The notes under the pieces were generated by a model. It made no database searches and was not told where the DNA came from. It was given only the letters and a program-made list of their open reading frames with translations. A stretch of 64,000 nt of DNA from positions 1,538,001-1,602,000 of the forward strand of contig NZ_CP028918.1 of the NCBI RefSeq assembly GCF_003060865.1, read 5' to 3'. Both the position numbers and the translations under genes were made by a program. Source of the DNA: Gemmobacter aquarius (GTDB taxonomy: Bacteria; Pseudomonadota; Alphaproteobacteria; Rhodobacterales; Rhodobacteraceae). Shown piece after piece: positions 50,214 through 59,098 of the stretch (positions are counted from its first letter, which is position 1; the number at the start of each line of letters is the position of its first letter).

Positions 50214-51344
50214 ATGGCGACGGGGTTCGGGTTTACGGTTCAGGCGACGGATGGCAAGGCGCGGACGGGTGTGATCGAAACCACCCGTGGCGCGGTTCGC
50301 ACGCCTGCGTTTATGCCCGTGGGCACGGCGGGCACGGTCAAGGCGATGCTGCCCGAAAGCGTGCGCGCCACGGGTGCCGATATCCTGCTTGGCAACACCT
50401 ATCATCTGATGCTGCGCCCGACGGCCGAGCGGATTGCGGCGCTTGGCGGCCTGCACAAGTTCATGAACTGGGACCGCCCGATCCTGACGGATAGCGGCGG
50501 GTTTCAGGTCATGTCGCTGGCGAGTTTGCGCAAGATGACGGAAGAAGGCGTGCGCTTTTCCAGCCATATCGACGGGTCGAAACACATGCTGACGCCCGAA
50601 CGCAGCATGGAGATCCAGAAACTGCTCGGGTCCGATATCGTGATGTGTTTCGACGAATGTCCGGCGCTGCCCGCCACCGATGCCGAAGTGGCGAAATCGA
50701 TGCGGATGTCGATGCGGTGGGCGCAGCGGTCGCGCGATGCGTTCGGCGACAGGCCCGGCCATGCGCTGTTCGGGATCATGCAGGGCGGTGTGACGCGCGC
50801 ATTGCGCGAGGAGAGTGCCGAGGCTTTGACGGCGATCGGCTTTGACGGCTACGCGGTCGGCGGCCTGGCGGTGGGCGAGGGGCAGGAGGCGATGTTCGAC
50901 GTGCTGAACTATGCCCCCGGCATGTTGCCCGAGGACAAGCCCCGCTATCTGATGGGGGTGGGCAAGCCCGACGACATCGTGGGGGCGGTGGAGCGTGGCA
51001 TCGACATGATGGATTGCGTGCTGCCCAGCCGTTCGGGCCGCACAGGGCAGGCATGGACGCGCATGGGGCAGATCAACATCAAGAACGCCCGCCACCAGAA
51101 CGACCCGCGCCCCTTGGACGAGGCTTGCACTTGCCCCGCCTGCCGCAATTACAGCCGCGCCTATCTGCACCATGTGAACAAGGCCGGAGAGATCATCGCG
51201 TCGATGCTGATGACATGGCATAACCTGCATTACTACCAAGAGCTTATGCAGGGATTGCGCGATGCCATCGCCGGCGGGCGGCTGGCCGCTTTCGTGGCCG
51301 ATTTTCACGCGAAGCGGGCGCAGGGCGATATCGAACCGCTGTGA
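50214..51344 (+). CDS. tgt: Queuine tRNA-ribosyltransferase
   Basis: 376 residues from the ATG at 50214 (AAGGAG upstream). Substrate motif [56 protein letters not shown] with [16 protein letters not shown], and the zinc site [16 protein letters not shown]. It swaps guanine-34 for preQ1 in tRNAs with GUN anticodons. Confidence 0.96.
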   Translation: MATGFGFTVQATDGKARTGVIETTRGAVRTPAFMPVGTAGTVKAMLPESVRATGADILLGNTYHLMLRPTAERIAALGGLHKFMNWDRPILTDSGGFQVMSLASLRKMTEEGVRFSSHIDGSKHMLTPERSMEIQKLLGSDIVMCFDECPALPATDAEVAKSMRMSMRWAQRSRDAFGDRPGHALFGIMQGGVTRALREESAEALTAIGFDGYAVGGLAVGEGQEAMFDVLNYAPGMLPEDKPRYLMGVGKPDDIVGAVERGIDMMDCVLPSRSGRTGQAWTRMGQINIKNARHQNDPRPLDEACTCPACRNYSRAYLHHVNKAGEIIASMLMTWHNLHYYQELMQGLRDAIAGGRLAAFVADFHAKRAQGDIEPL

Positions 51345-51386
51345 AACCAGGCCAAATGGTCTATAGAATGCCACGCAAAGGCCGCT

Positions 51387-51410
51387 TGCCCCTGTTGTGA
51401 CGCAGGGGCA
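51387..51410. other. Hairpin between tgt and lon
   Basis: Stem TGCCCCTG / CAGGGGCA with an 8-base loop and no T-run after it. It may be a weak tgt terminator or part of the lon leader region. Confidence 0.45.
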
Positions 51411-51431
51411 TCATATCACCAAGAGGTGCGG

Positions 51432-51461
51432 TTGACTCGACCCGATGGCCCCCCCAGATAT
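51432..51461 (+). promoter_or_regulatory. Possible lon promoter
   Basis: TTGACT (51432-51437) and AGATAT (51456-51461) with 18 bases between. The CCCCC stretch just before the -10 recalls the CCCCAT part of heat-shock (RpoH) promoters, which would suit lon. The start codon is 75 bases further on. Confidence 0.4.
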
Positions 51462-51535
51462 AGGGGGCGAACAGGGGAAAGCCGAGCGTTGCCGACGACC
51501 GGGGCCGGAGCTTTCCTGCCAGATAAGGAAATATC

Positions 51536-53941
51536 ATGAGCGAACCGCTTTCCACCAGCTATCCGGTGCTTCCGCTCCGCGATATCGTGGTTTTCCCGCA
51601 TATGATCGTGCCGCTTTTCGTGGGGCGCGAAAAATCGGTGCGGGCCTTGGAAGAGGTTATGGCCGACGACAAGCAGATCCTGCTGTCGAGCCAGATCGAC
51701 CCTTCCGTCGATGATCCGGGAACCGATGCGATCTATCGCGTGGGCGTGCTGGCCAATGTGCTGCAATTGCTGAAGCTGCCCGACGGCACGGTAAAGGTGC
51801 TGGTCGAGGGCAAGGCGCGGGTGAAGATCACCGAATTCGTCGACAACGCGTCTTTCTTCGAGGCGCGAGCCGTCACGCTGGACGAGACGCCGGGCGACAA
51901 GGCGTCGGTCGATGCGCTGATCCGCGCCGTTGCCGACGAGTTCGAGCGGTATTCCAAGATCAAGAAGAACATCCCCGAAGAGGCGCTGGCCGCCGTTTCG
52001 GAAGCGCGCGAGCCTGCGCGTCTGGCTGACCTTGTGTCGGGGCATCTGGGCGTCGATGTGGGCCAGAAGCAGGACTTGCTGGAAACGCTGAACGTGGCGG
52101 AACGTCTGGAAAAGGTGTTCGGCCAGATGCAGGGCGAGATGTCGGTCCTGCAGGTCGAGAAAAAGATCAAAAGCCGCGTCAAGACCCAGATGGAGAAGAC
52201 GCAGCGCGAGTATTACCTGAACGAACAGATGAAGGCGATCCAGCGCGAGCTGGGCGATGGCGAAGACGGCCAGAACGAAATCGCCGAGCTGGAAGAGCGC
52301 ATCGCCAAGACGCAGCTTTCGAAAGAGGCGCGCGAAAAGGCCGATGCCGAGGTGAAGAAGCTCAAGTCGATGTCGCCGATGTCGGCAGAAGCGACTGTGG
52401 TGCGGAACTATCTTGACTGGCTGCTGGGCGTGCCGTGGGGGCTGAAGTCGAAGGTCAAGAAAGACCTGTACAAGGCTGAAGCGGTGCTGAACGCCGACCA
52501 TTACGGGTTGGAAAAGGTCAAGGAACGGATCGTCGAATACCTTGCCGTGCAGGCGCGGTCGGCGAAACTGAAGGGGCCGATCCTGTGTCTCGTCGGTCCT
52601 CCGGGTGTGGGCAAGACGTCACTTGGCCGGTCGGTCGCCAAGGCGACGGGGCGCGAGTTCATCCGCATCTCGCTGGGCGGGGTGCGGGACGAATCCGAGA
52701 TCAGGGGCCACCGGCGCACCTATATCGGGTCGATGCCCGGCAAGATCATTCAGGCGCTGAAAAAGGCAAAGACGACGAACCCGCTGATCTTGCTCGATGA
52801 AATCGACAAGATGGGGCAGGATTTCCGCGGCGATCCGGCGTCGGCGATGCTCGAGGTGCTGGACCCCGAACAGAACGCGACCTTTGTCGACCACTATCTT
52901 GAAGTGGAATACGACCTGTCCAACGTGATGTTCATCACCACGGCCAACAGCTACAACATGCCGGGGCCGCTTCTGGACCGTATGGAGATCATCACTCTGG
53001 CCGGTTACACCGAGGACGAGAAGCGCGAGATCGCCAAGCAGCATCTGATCGACAAGCAGGTTGCGAACCACGGGCTGAAGAAGACCGAGTTCAAGATCAC
53101 CGACGCGGCGCTGACCGAGATGATCCGCACCTATACCCGCGAGGCGGGGGTGCGGAATCTGGAACGCGAGATCGCCAAGCTGGCGCGCAAGGCGGTGACG
53201 GATATCGTCAAGAAAAAGGCGACATCGGTCGAGGTGACGCCCGAGAAGCTGGAAGAATACCTTGGCGTGAAGCGGCACCGCTACGGGCTGGCGGAACAGG
53301 AAGATCAGGTCGGTGTCGTCACCGGTCTGGCCTGGACCAGCGTGGGCGGCGAGTTGTTGTCGATCGAGGCGCTGAAACTGCCCGGCAAGGGGCGGATGAA
53401 GACGACCGGCAAGCTGGGCGATGTGATGAAGGAATCCATCGAAGCGGCGGCGTCCTATGTGCGGTCGATCAGCCCAGAGTTGGGGGTGAAGCCGCCCAAG
53501 TTCGAGACGCTGGACATTCACGTCCACGTTCCGGAAGGGGCGACGCCCAAGGACGGGCCTTCGGCTGGCCTTGCGATGGTGACATCGATCGTGTCGGTGC
53601 TGACGGGTATTCCGGTGCGTAAAGACGTTGCAATGACGGGCGAGGTCACCTTGCGCGGCAACGCGCTTGCCATCGGGGGCTTGAAGGAAAAGCTGCTCGC
53701 TGCCTTGCGGGGCGGTATCAAGACCGTGCTGATCCCGCAGGAGAATGCCAAGGACCTGCCGGAAATTCCGGAGTCGGTGAAGAACGGGCTGACCATCATT
53801 CCGGTCAGCCATGTGCGCGAAGTGTTGAAACTGGCGCTGGTGCGCCAGCCCGAGCCGATCGAGTGGGACGAGGCCGCGGAAGAAGCCGCCGCCGCCCGCA
53901 AGGCCGCTTCGGACGCAACGCCTGTCGTGACCGCGCATTGA
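51536..53941 (+). CDS. lon: ATP-dependent Lon protease (class A)
   Basis: 801 residues. N-terminal substrate domain ([20 protein letters not shown]), coiled region near 200-260, AAA+ domain with Walker [20 protein letters not shown] and Walker [21 protein letters not shown], and a C-terminal Ser-Lys protease domain: Ser676 in [11 protein letters not shown] and Lys719 in [10 protein letters not shown] (43 residues apart, as in E. coli Lon). It degrades misfolded and regulatory proteins. AAGGAAATATC precedes the ATG. Confidence 0.97.
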   Translation: MSEPLSTSYPVLPLRDIVVFPHMIVPLFVGREKSVRALEEVMADDKQILLSSQIDPSVDDPGTDAIYRVGVLANVLQLLKLPDGTVKVLVEGKARVKITEFVDNASFFEARAVTLDETPGDKASVDALIRAVADEFERYSKIKKNIPEEALAAVSEAREPARLADLVSGHLGVDVGQKQDLLETLNVAERLEKVFGQMQGEMSVLQVEKKIKSRVKTQMEKTQREYYLNEQMKAIQRELGDGEDGQNEIAELEERIAKTQLSKEAREKADAEVKKLKSMSPMSAEATVVRNYLDWLLGVPWGLKSKVKKDLYKAEAVLNADHYGLEKVKERIVEYLAVQARSAKLKGPILCLVGPPGVGKTSLGRSVAKATGREFIRISLGGVRDESEIRGHRRTYIGSMPGKIIQALKKAKTTNPLILLDEIDKMGQDFRGDPASAMLEVLDPEQNATFVDHYLEVEYDLSNVMFITTANSYNMPGPLLDRMEIITLAGYTEDEKREIAKQHLIDKQVANHGLKKTEFKITDAALTEMIRTYTREAGVRNLEREIAKLARKAVTDIVKKKATSVEVTPEKLEEYLGVKRHRYGLAEQEDQVGVVTGLAWTSVGGELLSIEALKLPGKGRMKTTGKLGDVMKESIEAAASYVRSISPELGVKPPKFETLDIHVHVPEGATPKDGPSAGLAMVTSIVSVLTGIPVRKDVAMTGEVTLRGNALAIGGLKEKLLAALRGGIKTVLIPQENAKDLPEIPESVKNGLTIIPVSHVREVLKLALVRQPEPIEWDEAAEEAAAARKAASDATPVVTAH

Positions 53942-53964
53942 GCCGCAACTGCGGATGGATAAGG

Positions 53965-53994
53965 GGGCGCGCCGCAGGGTGCGCCCTTTTTCTT
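53965..53994 (+). terminator. Terminator after lon
   Basis: GGGCGC / GCGCCC stem, extended imperfectly, followed by TTTTTCTTT. Confidence 0.8.
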
Positions 53995-54098
53995 TGACGG
54001 CGAAAACAGCGGGCTTCGTCATGTGTTGCTGGCATCGAAAGTGAAATCGGATTATCCTTTGATAAAAGCCGGGATTCAAAAACAGACGGGGACGAGTG

Positions 54099-54551
54099 AT
54101 GTCGACAGGCGCTACGAAGAAACCGGCCGCAAAGGCCGCTGGTGGCAAGACGGCAAGCAAGGCTGATGCCGCAAAGGCGAAAGAGCCGACGGTAAAGATC
54201 ATGGTTCCGACCATCGACATGGCCGCCGTGATCGCGGCCGGGACCGATGCCGAAACGGCAGGTCCGGTGATGGGCTTGAAGAAGAAAGAATTGATCGAGC
54301 GCGTCGCCGAGGCTGTCGGTGGCAAGAAAAAGGACGTCAAGGAGATCGTCGAAGCCACGCTCGCCGCCCTTGGCGAAGCGTTGCAGAAGGGCGAGGCGCT
54401 GCATCTGCCGCCCTTTGGACATGCCAAGGTGTCGCGCAGCAAGGGCGAGGGCAAGGATTCGTCGATGACCGTAAAGCTGCGCGGGGCGGGCGAAAAAGTT
54501 GCGCCGCGACCCAAGAAAGAGGCCCTTGCAGAGGCCGGGGAAGACAGCTAA
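54099..54551 (+). CDS. HU-family DNA-binding protein with basic N-terminal extension
   Basis: 150 residues from the ATG at 54099. The first 30 or so residues are a Lys/Ala tail (ATKKPAAKAAGGKTASKADA), reminiscent of histone-H1-like tails; a segment KIMVPTIDMAAVIAAG follows. The HU fold starts at about residue 62: MGLKKKELIERVAEAVGGKK, DVKEIVEATLAALGEALQKG, LHLPPFGHAKVSRSKG. HU itself is about 90 residues, so this is an extended nucleoid protein. The lon-hup order is common in bacteria. Confidence 0.85.
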   Translation: MSTGATKKPAAKAAGGKTASKADAAKAKEPTVKIMVPTIDMAAVIAAGTDAETAGPVMGLKKKELIERVAEAVGGKKKDVKEIVEATLAALGEALQKGEALHLPPFGHAKVSRSKGEGKDSSMTVKLRGAGEKVAPRPKKEALAEAGEDS

Positions 54552-54564
54552 ACACCGCGCCATC

Positions 54565-54639
54565 GGGCGATTAGCTCAGCGGTAGAGCGCTTCGTTCACA
54601 TCGAAGATGTCAGGGGTTCAAATCCCTTATCGCCCACCA
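54565..54639 (+). tRNA. tRNA-Val (anticodon CAC)
   Basis: 75 bases with CCA. Acceptor GGGCGAT / ATCGCCC, anticodon stem CTTCG/CGAAG with loop TTCACAT, T-arm with GGTTCAAATCC. Confidence 0.93.
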
Positions 54640-54647
54640 TGCTTAGC

Positions 54648-54680
54648 AAAAAGCGCCGCAATCGCGGTGCTTTTTGTTTT
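54648..54680 (+). terminator. Terminator after tRNA-Val(CAC)
   Basis: AAAAAGCGCCGC / GCGGTGCTTTTT with an AATC loop, then GTTTT. Separates the two valine tRNA genes into independent units. Confidence 0.88.
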
Positions 54681-54738
54681 CTATGCCAGGTGTTTGCCCT
54701 TGCCGCAGCGGCCGCGGATGGGGTAGATGGCTGCCGTG

Positions 54739-54814
54739 GGGCGGTTAGCTCAGTTGGTAGAGCGTCTCGTTTACACCGAGAATGTCGGGGGTTCGAGTCC
54801 CTCACCGCCCACCA
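54739..54814 (+). tRNA. tRNA-Val (anticodon TAC)
   Basis: 76 bases with CCA. Acceptor GGGCGGT / ACCGCCC, anticodon stem CTCG/CGAG with loop TTTACAC, T-arm GGGGGTTCGAGTCCC. Confidence 0.94.
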
Positions 54815-54893
54815 TCCCCACCCCGCTTTGCGCAATCGGGCTTTCCTTTCCGCGTGCTTCTTGGTCAAACAGGGGGAAATACGGGGTAACGCG

Positions 54894-55934
54894 ATGACCG
54901 CAATGACACCGCCACTGGGCGGATCGCTCGACAGCTTGCCACCGGCCTTTTCGGTCGCCGAGGTCGGCGCGCTTGCGCGGCAGCACTGGGGGTTGGAGGG
55001 CGATCTTGTGCCGCTGACATCGGAGCGGGACCAGAACCATCATCTGCGCGGACCGGGCGGGCAATTCGTGGTCAAGATCGCCAACCTTGCCGAGGGGCAT
55101 GCCGTGCAGCGGATGCAGAACGGTGCGTTGCGGCATATCGAGGCGCGCGATCCTGCGCTGCCGGTGCCGCGTGTCATTGCCACGCTGGACGGGCGCGACG
55201 ATGTGGTGTTGGCCGACGGGCATCTGGTGCGGGTGCTGAGTTGGCTCGAGGGGGTGCCACTGCATGCCGCGGCGCAAAGCCCGGCGCAATCGGGGGCCCT
55301 TGCGCGGATGCTGGCGCGGTTGACGCGCGCGCTGGAAGGGTTTGACGATCCGGCGGCGGGGCATGTATTGCAGTGGGATATCAAGAATGCCGCGCAACTG
55401 CTTGTATTGCTTGATGATATCGCAGACGAGACCGCCCGTGGCCTATGCACCGATGTGCTTGGCCGCTTTGGCAGGAATGTCGCGCCGCGGTTGGGTGACA
55501 TGCGCTGGCAGGTGGTGCACAGCGATTTGAACCCGCATAACGTCCTGGTCGATCCGGCTGCGCCGGACCATGTGGCGGGCATTCTCGACTTTGGCGATAT
55601 GGTCCGCACGCCGCTGGTCTGCGATCTTGCGGTGGCGGCGGCCTACCGGATCGACCGCGACGATCCGATAGGGTCGCTTGCGGGATTTGCGGCGGCCTAT
55701 CATGCGGTGAATCCATTGACGGTGCTGGAGCGCGAGGTCTACTTCGATCTCGTGGCCGCGCGGATGGTGACGACGATCAGCATCGCCAGTTGGCGGGCGG
55801 CGCGGTATCCTGAGAATGCGCCTTATATCCTGCGGAATTTCCCCTCGGCGCGGGCGGGGTTGCAGGCGATTGCGGCGCTAAACCCTGCGGACGTGGCGGC
55901 AGCCCTGCGCCATGCCTGTCCGGTAAAGGAGTGA
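54894..55934 (+). CDS. APH-family kinase, hydroxylysine kinase-like
   Basis: 346 residues from the ATG at 54894. Small-molecule kinase fold: QFVVKIANLAEGHAVQRMQN (ATP lysine), RWQVVHSDLNPHNVLVD (catalytic Asp) and AGILDFGDMVRTPLVCDLAV (metal Asp). It lies 2 bases before a class-III PLP enzyme. In animals hydroxylysine kinase and a class-III phospho-lyase work in sequence, and bacterial homologues are often fused or paired, so a kinase/phospho-lyase route for a hydroxy-amine is likely. Substrate not determined. Confidence 0.82.
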   Translation: MTAMTPPLGGSLDSLPPAFSVAEVGALARQHWGLEGDLVPLTSERDQNHHLRGPGGQFVVKIANLAEGHAVQRMQNGALRHIEARDPALPVPRVIATLDGRDDVVLADGHLVRVLSWLEGVPLHAAAQSPAQSGALARMLARLTRALEGFDDPAAGHVLQWDIKNAAQLLVLLDDIADETARGLCTDVLGRFGRNVAPRLGDMRWQVVHSDLNPHNVLVDPAAPDHVAGILDFGDMVRTPLVCDLAVAAAYRIDRDDPIGSLAGFAAAYHAVNPLTVLEREVYFDLVAARMVTTISIASWRAARYPENAPYILRNFPSARAGLQAIAALNPADVAAALRHACPVKE

Positions 55935-55936
55935 CC

Positions 55937-57232
55937 ATGCGCGATCCGATGCCCAATGCCTTTGTCGCCGGAGCGGTGGACCTGCCCGAAGTGGAAGCGG
56001 CGCTGGTGGCGCGACGCCAGCGCGTTCTGGGGCCGGCCTACCGGCTGTTTTACGAAACACCCGTGCATCTGGTGCGGGGCGAGGGGGTGTGGCTGTTTGA
56101 TCCCGAGGGCAACGCCTATCTCGATGCCTATAACAACGTGGCTTCGGTCGGGCATTGCCATCCGCATGTGCTTGCCGCCACAGCGCGGCAGGCGGCGCAG
56201 CTGGCCAGCCACACGCGCTATCTGCACGACACGGTGCTAAGCTACGGCGAAAAGCTGCTTTCGTATTTCCCGTCAGAGCTTTGCCATGTGATGTTCACCT
56301 GTACCGGTTCAGAGGCAAACGACCTTGCGATCCGTCTGGCGCGGGCCGCGACAGGGGGCACCGGCGTGATCGTGACCGAAAACGCCTATCACGGGGTGAC
56401 GGCTGCGGTGGCGGAGTTTTCGCCCTCGCTCGGGCCGGGTGTGCCGCTTGGCGCCCATGTCCGCACCGTTCCGGCCCCCGATGCGCGGGCGGGCGATCCG
56501 GCGGTTACCTTCACGGCCCATGTGCAGGCGGCGATCGACGATCTGCTGCGGCATGGCATCAAGCCTGCGGTGCTGATCGTCGATACGATCTTTTCGTCGG
56601 ACGGGGTTTTCGCGCAGCCTGCGGGGTTTCTGAAGGGTGCGGTTGCGGCGATCCGGGCGGCGGGGGGGCTTTTCATCGCCGACGAGGTGCAGCCCGGTTT
56701 CGGGCGCACGGGGGCTGCGATGTGGGGGTTCCAGCGCCATGGGGTGGTGCCGGATATGGTGAGCCTCGGCAAGCCGATGGGGAATGGCTATCCGGTCGCG
56801 GGGCTGGTGATGCAACCGCATGTGGTGGCTGATTTCGGCGGAAAAGCGCGGTATTTCAACACGTTCGGCGGCAATGCTGTCGCCTGTGCGACGGCGATGG
56901 CCGTGCTCGAGGTGGTCGAGGGCGAGGGGTTGCAGGAGAATGCGCGCAAGGTCGGGGCCGAGTTTGCCGCAGCATTGCGCGGTTTGCGCGATCCGCGTCT
57001 GGGCGAGTTGCGCGATGCGGGGCTGTTTTTTGGCCTTGATGTGTTGGACGGCGACAGGCCCGACGCCGCCATGGCGGCGCGGATCGTCAACGGGTTGCGC
57101 GACGAGCGGGTTTTGATCAGCGCCACGGGGCCGAAGGGGCATGTGCTGAAGATCAGGCCGCCGCTGGTGTTTTCGGGCGACCATGTGGGGATCTTTGCCG
57201 AGCGGTTGGTCCGCGTTCTGGCGCGGGTCTGA
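55937..57232 (+). CDS. Class III PLP enzyme (aminotransferase or O-phosphoamine phospho-lyase)
   Basis: 431 residues from the ATG at 55937. PLP-binding order: FTCTGSEANDLAIRLARAAT, ENAYHGVTAAVAEFSPSLGP, FIADEVQPGFGRTGAAMWGF and the Schiff-base Lys in MVSLGKPMGNGYPVAG, then YFNTFGGNAVACATAMAVLE. The extended N-terminus with YETPVHLVRGEGVWLFDPEG matches the phospho-lyase subgroup (ethanolamine-phosphate and phosphohydroxylysine lyases). Pairing with the upstream kinase supports phospho-lyase over simple transamination. Confidence 0.85.
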   Translation: MRDPMPNAFVAGAVDLPEVEAALVARRQRVLGPAYRLFYETPVHLVRGEGVWLFDPEGNAYLDAYNNVASVGHCHPHVLAATARQAAQLASHTRYLHDTVLSYGEKLLSYFPSELCHVMFTCTGSEANDLAIRLARAATGGTGVIVTENAYHGVTAAVAEFSPSLGPGVPLGAHVRTVPAPDARAGDPAVTFTAHVQAAIDDLLRHGIKPAVLIVDTIFSSDGVFAQPAGFLKGAVAAIRAAGGLFIADEVQPGFGRTGAAMWGFQRHGVVPDMVSLGKPMGNGYPVAGLVMQPHVVADFGGKARYFNTFGGNAVACATAMAVLEVVEGEGLQENARKVGAEFAAALRGLRDPRLGELRDAGLFFGLDVLDGDRPDAAMAARIVNGLRDERVLISATGPKGHVLKIRPPLVFSGDHVGIFAERLVRVLARV

Positions 57233-57296
57233 GGCGGCGGGTCTAAGGCGGCGGGGGGCGGCGGCGGGGGGGCCAGCCGGCCCCCCGACCCCCCGA

Positions 57297-57488
57297 TCAG
57301 TTCGACGCCGCAACGGCCAGAACGGCCAGCAGCAACAGCGGCACGACGATGCCCTGTGCGCTCGATCCGGTTTGCTGTTCGACGACGGCGGGGGCCATGG
57401 TCGGCTCCATCACGGGTTCGGCCATGCCACCCGCGAGGGCGGATTGGGCAAAAAGGGCGAATGACAGGGCGAGTGCGGTGGTTTTCAT
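57297..57488 (-). CDS. 63-residue exported membrane protein
   Basis: ATG at 57488. Signal-like start MKTTALALSFALFAQSALAG, a Pro/Glu/Met linker (MAEPVMEPTMAPAVVEQQ) and a C-terminal hydrophobic helix GIVVPLLLLAVLAVAASN. Small proteins of this design, annotated as ferrochelatase-like only by propagation, occur in Rhodobacteraceae. No function can be assigned. Confidence 0.65.
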   Translation of the reverse strand: MKTTALALSFALFAQSALAGGMAEPVMEPTMAPAVVEQQTGSSAQGIVVPLLLLAVLAVAASN

Positions 57489-57586
57489 GGCAGTGATCCT
57501 TTGCCTTTGCGCTGACCGCGCCTGCCTCAAGCGAAGCCGACCGATCCGCTGGATAAGCGCGCAAACCCGGCCAAGGTTCCAAGGCC

Positions 57587-57600
57587 GCGCAAATTTGCGC
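57587..57600. promoter_or_regulatory. 14-bp perfect palindrome in the divergent region
   Basis: GCGCAAATTTGCGC lies between the small exported protein gene (start at 57488) and pirin (start at 57726). It may be an operator. No known consensus is assigned. Confidence 0.35.
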
Positions 57601-57725
57601 CGGGCCGCGGCAGGGTTGCCACAGGACGCTGTGCTTCAGCGCACAGAGGCGGCGCGGGGCGGGGCGCATGACAGGCGGGCCTTATGCGCCTATCTTTACA
57701 GGATGGACAACATCCGGAGGCTGCC

Positions 57726-58670
57726 ATGAGCTGGAACCCAGCGCTCGACCCGTCGATTCCGATTGGCGATGCCGTCGATGCCATCGAGGCGGTGATCGTG
57801 CCGCGTGCGCGTGATCTGGGGGGATTCGAGGTGCGCCGCGCGCTGCCTTCGGCGCAGCGCCAGATGGTGGGGCCGTTCATCTTTTTCGACCAGATGGGAC
57901 CGGCCGAGTTTCTGACCGGGCAAGGGATCGACGTGCGCCCGCATCCGCATATCGGGCTGGCAACGGTGACCTACCTTATGAAAGGCAAGATGCACCACCG
58001 CGACAGCCTTGGCACCGACCAGTGGATCGAACCGGGGGCGGTGAACCTGATGTTCGCGGGCCACGGCATCACCCATTCCGAACGGACGGACGGCGAGATG
58101 CGGAAGGGCCCTTACAGCCTGTTCGGGCTTCAGACATGGCTTGCCCTGCCCAAGGACCGCGAGGATGATCCGGCGGCGTTCTACAACGCGGGCGGGGCCG
58201 ATCTGCCCGATCTGGAGGGCGAGGGGAAGCGGGTGAAGCTGATCCTCGGGACTGCCTGGGGCGAGCGGGTGAAGATCGACACGCCGTCGGAGGTTTTTTA
58301 CGCCGATGCGGTGCTGGAGGCGGGGGCGGCGATTCCTTTGCCCGACGATCACGAGGATCGCGGGGTCTACATCATCGCGGGCGAGGTTTCGGTGGGCGGG
58401 CAGACCTTTCCTGCCGGCCAGATGCTGGTGTTCCGTCCGGGCGACCGGATTTCGGTGAAGGCGGGCGGGCAGGGCGCGCGGTTGATGCTGCTGGGCGGGG
58501 CGACGATGGACGGGCCGCGCCATATCTGGTGGAATTTCGTGGCATCATCCAAAGAGCGGATCGTGGCCGCGCGCGAGGCATGGCGGGCGGGCGATTGGGC
58601 GCATGGCCGGTTCCGCCTGCCGCCGGATGACAATGCCGAGTTCATTCCCGCCCCCGAGGGCGGTTTATGA
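57726..58670 (+). CDS. Pirin family protein
   Basis: 314 residues from the ATG at 57726 (CGGAGG upstream). Bicupin with metal-site motifs RPHPHIGLATVTYLMKGKMH, MFAGHGITHSERT and an N-terminal VRRALPSAQRQMVGPFIFFD. Pirins are iron-binding and some have quercetinase activity; the role here is open. Its stop codon lies inside the first of four 21-bp palindromes. Confidence 0.92.
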   Translation: MSWNPALDPSIPIGDAVDAIEAVIVPRARDLGGFEVRRALPSAQRQMVGPFIFFDQMGPAEFLTGQGIDVRPHPHIGLATVTYLMKGKMHHRDSLGTDQWIEPGAVNLMFAGHGITHSERTDGEMRKGPYSLFGLQTWLALPKDREDDPAAFYNAGGADLPDLEGEGKRVKLILGTAWGERVKIDTPSEVFYADAVLEAGAAIPLPDDHEDRGVYIIAGEVSVGGQTFPAGQMLVFRPGDRISVKAGGQGARLMLLGGATMDGPRHIWWNFVASSKERIVAAREAWRAGDWAHGRFRLPPDDNAEFIPAPEGGL

Positions 58671-58769
58671 CGCATAAACCGCGGCGGAATTTGACGCAAA
58701 TTCCGGGGCGCGCCGGTGGCCGCGCGATTTCTGCGTCAGAAATCGGCGCGGAATTTGCGTCAAATTCCG
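58661..58769. repeat. Array of four 21-bp palindromes with an invariant TGACGCA/TGCGTCA centre
   Basis: Copies: 58661-58681 (arms CGGTTTATG/CATAAACCG), 58685-58705 (CGGAATTTG/CAAATTCCG), 58725-58745 (CGATTTCTG/CAGAAATCG) and 58749-58769 (arms as copy 2, inverted centre). Each has nine-base perfect arms around ACG or CGT. Arm sequences differ but always remain complementary, which points to hairpin formation. The first copy includes the pirin stop codon. The 108 bases from here to tRNA-Asp hold its promoter. Confidence 0.85.
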
Positions 58770-58815
58770 TCTGGGTGGCGGGATGCGGATCGGTGGAAAA
58801 AATCGGAAAGGTCGC

Positions 58816-58844
58816 TTGACGCCGTGCGCGGGGGTGCGTAATAC
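58816..58844 (+). promoter_or_regulatory. Promoter of the tRNA-Asp pair
   Basis: TTGACG (58816-58821), 17-base spacer, TAATAC (58839-58844), 33 bases before the first tRNA-Asp. A good housekeeping-sigma match. Confidence 0.65.
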
Positions 58845-58850
58845 CCCCAC

Positions 58851-58973
58851 ACGTTCGGAGGGCCGGGCCGTGGATACGCGGTTGTAGCTCAGTTGGTTAG
58901 AGTACCGGCCTGTCACGCCGGGGGTCGCGGGTTCGAGCCCCGTCAACCGCGCCAAAGCCCTCCCTCCGAACGT
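58851..58973 (+). other. Leader-trailer stem enclosing the first tRNA-Asp
   Basis: ACGTTCGGAGGG (58851-58862) and CCCTCCGAACGT (58962-58973) are perfect 12-base complements on either side of the tRNA. In the transcript they would close a stem around it, possibly a processing site for the precursor. Confidence 0.6.
58878..58954 (+). tRNA. tRNA-Asp (anticodon GTC), copy 1
   Basis: 77 bases with CCA. Acceptor GCGGTTG / CAACCGC, anticodon stem CCGGC/GCCGG with loop CTGTCAC, T-arm CGGGTTCGAGCCCCG. Confidence 0.95.
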
Positions 58974-58980
58974 AAAATGC

Positions 58981-59057
58981 GCGGTTGTAGCTCAGTTGGT
59001 TAGAGTACCGGCCTGTCACGCCGGGGGTCGCGGGTTCGAGCCCCGTCAACCGCGCCA
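58981..59057 (+). tRNA. tRNA-Asp (anticodon GTC), copy 2
   Basis: Identical to copy 1 over all 77 bases; the repeat period is 103 bases. The two are expected to be co-transcribed from the promoter at 58816. Confidence 0.95.
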
Positions 59058-59063
59058 CTTACA

Positions 59064-59094
59064 AAAAAGCGGCCCCGATCAGGGGCCGCTTTTT
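59064..59094. terminator. Bidirectional terminator between tRNA-Asp and the GNAT gene
   Basis: AAAAAGCGGCCCC / GGGGCCGCTTTTT with a five-base loop; A- and T-runs on both sides allow termination in both directions. Confidence 0.92.
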
Positions 59095-59098
59095 GCGT

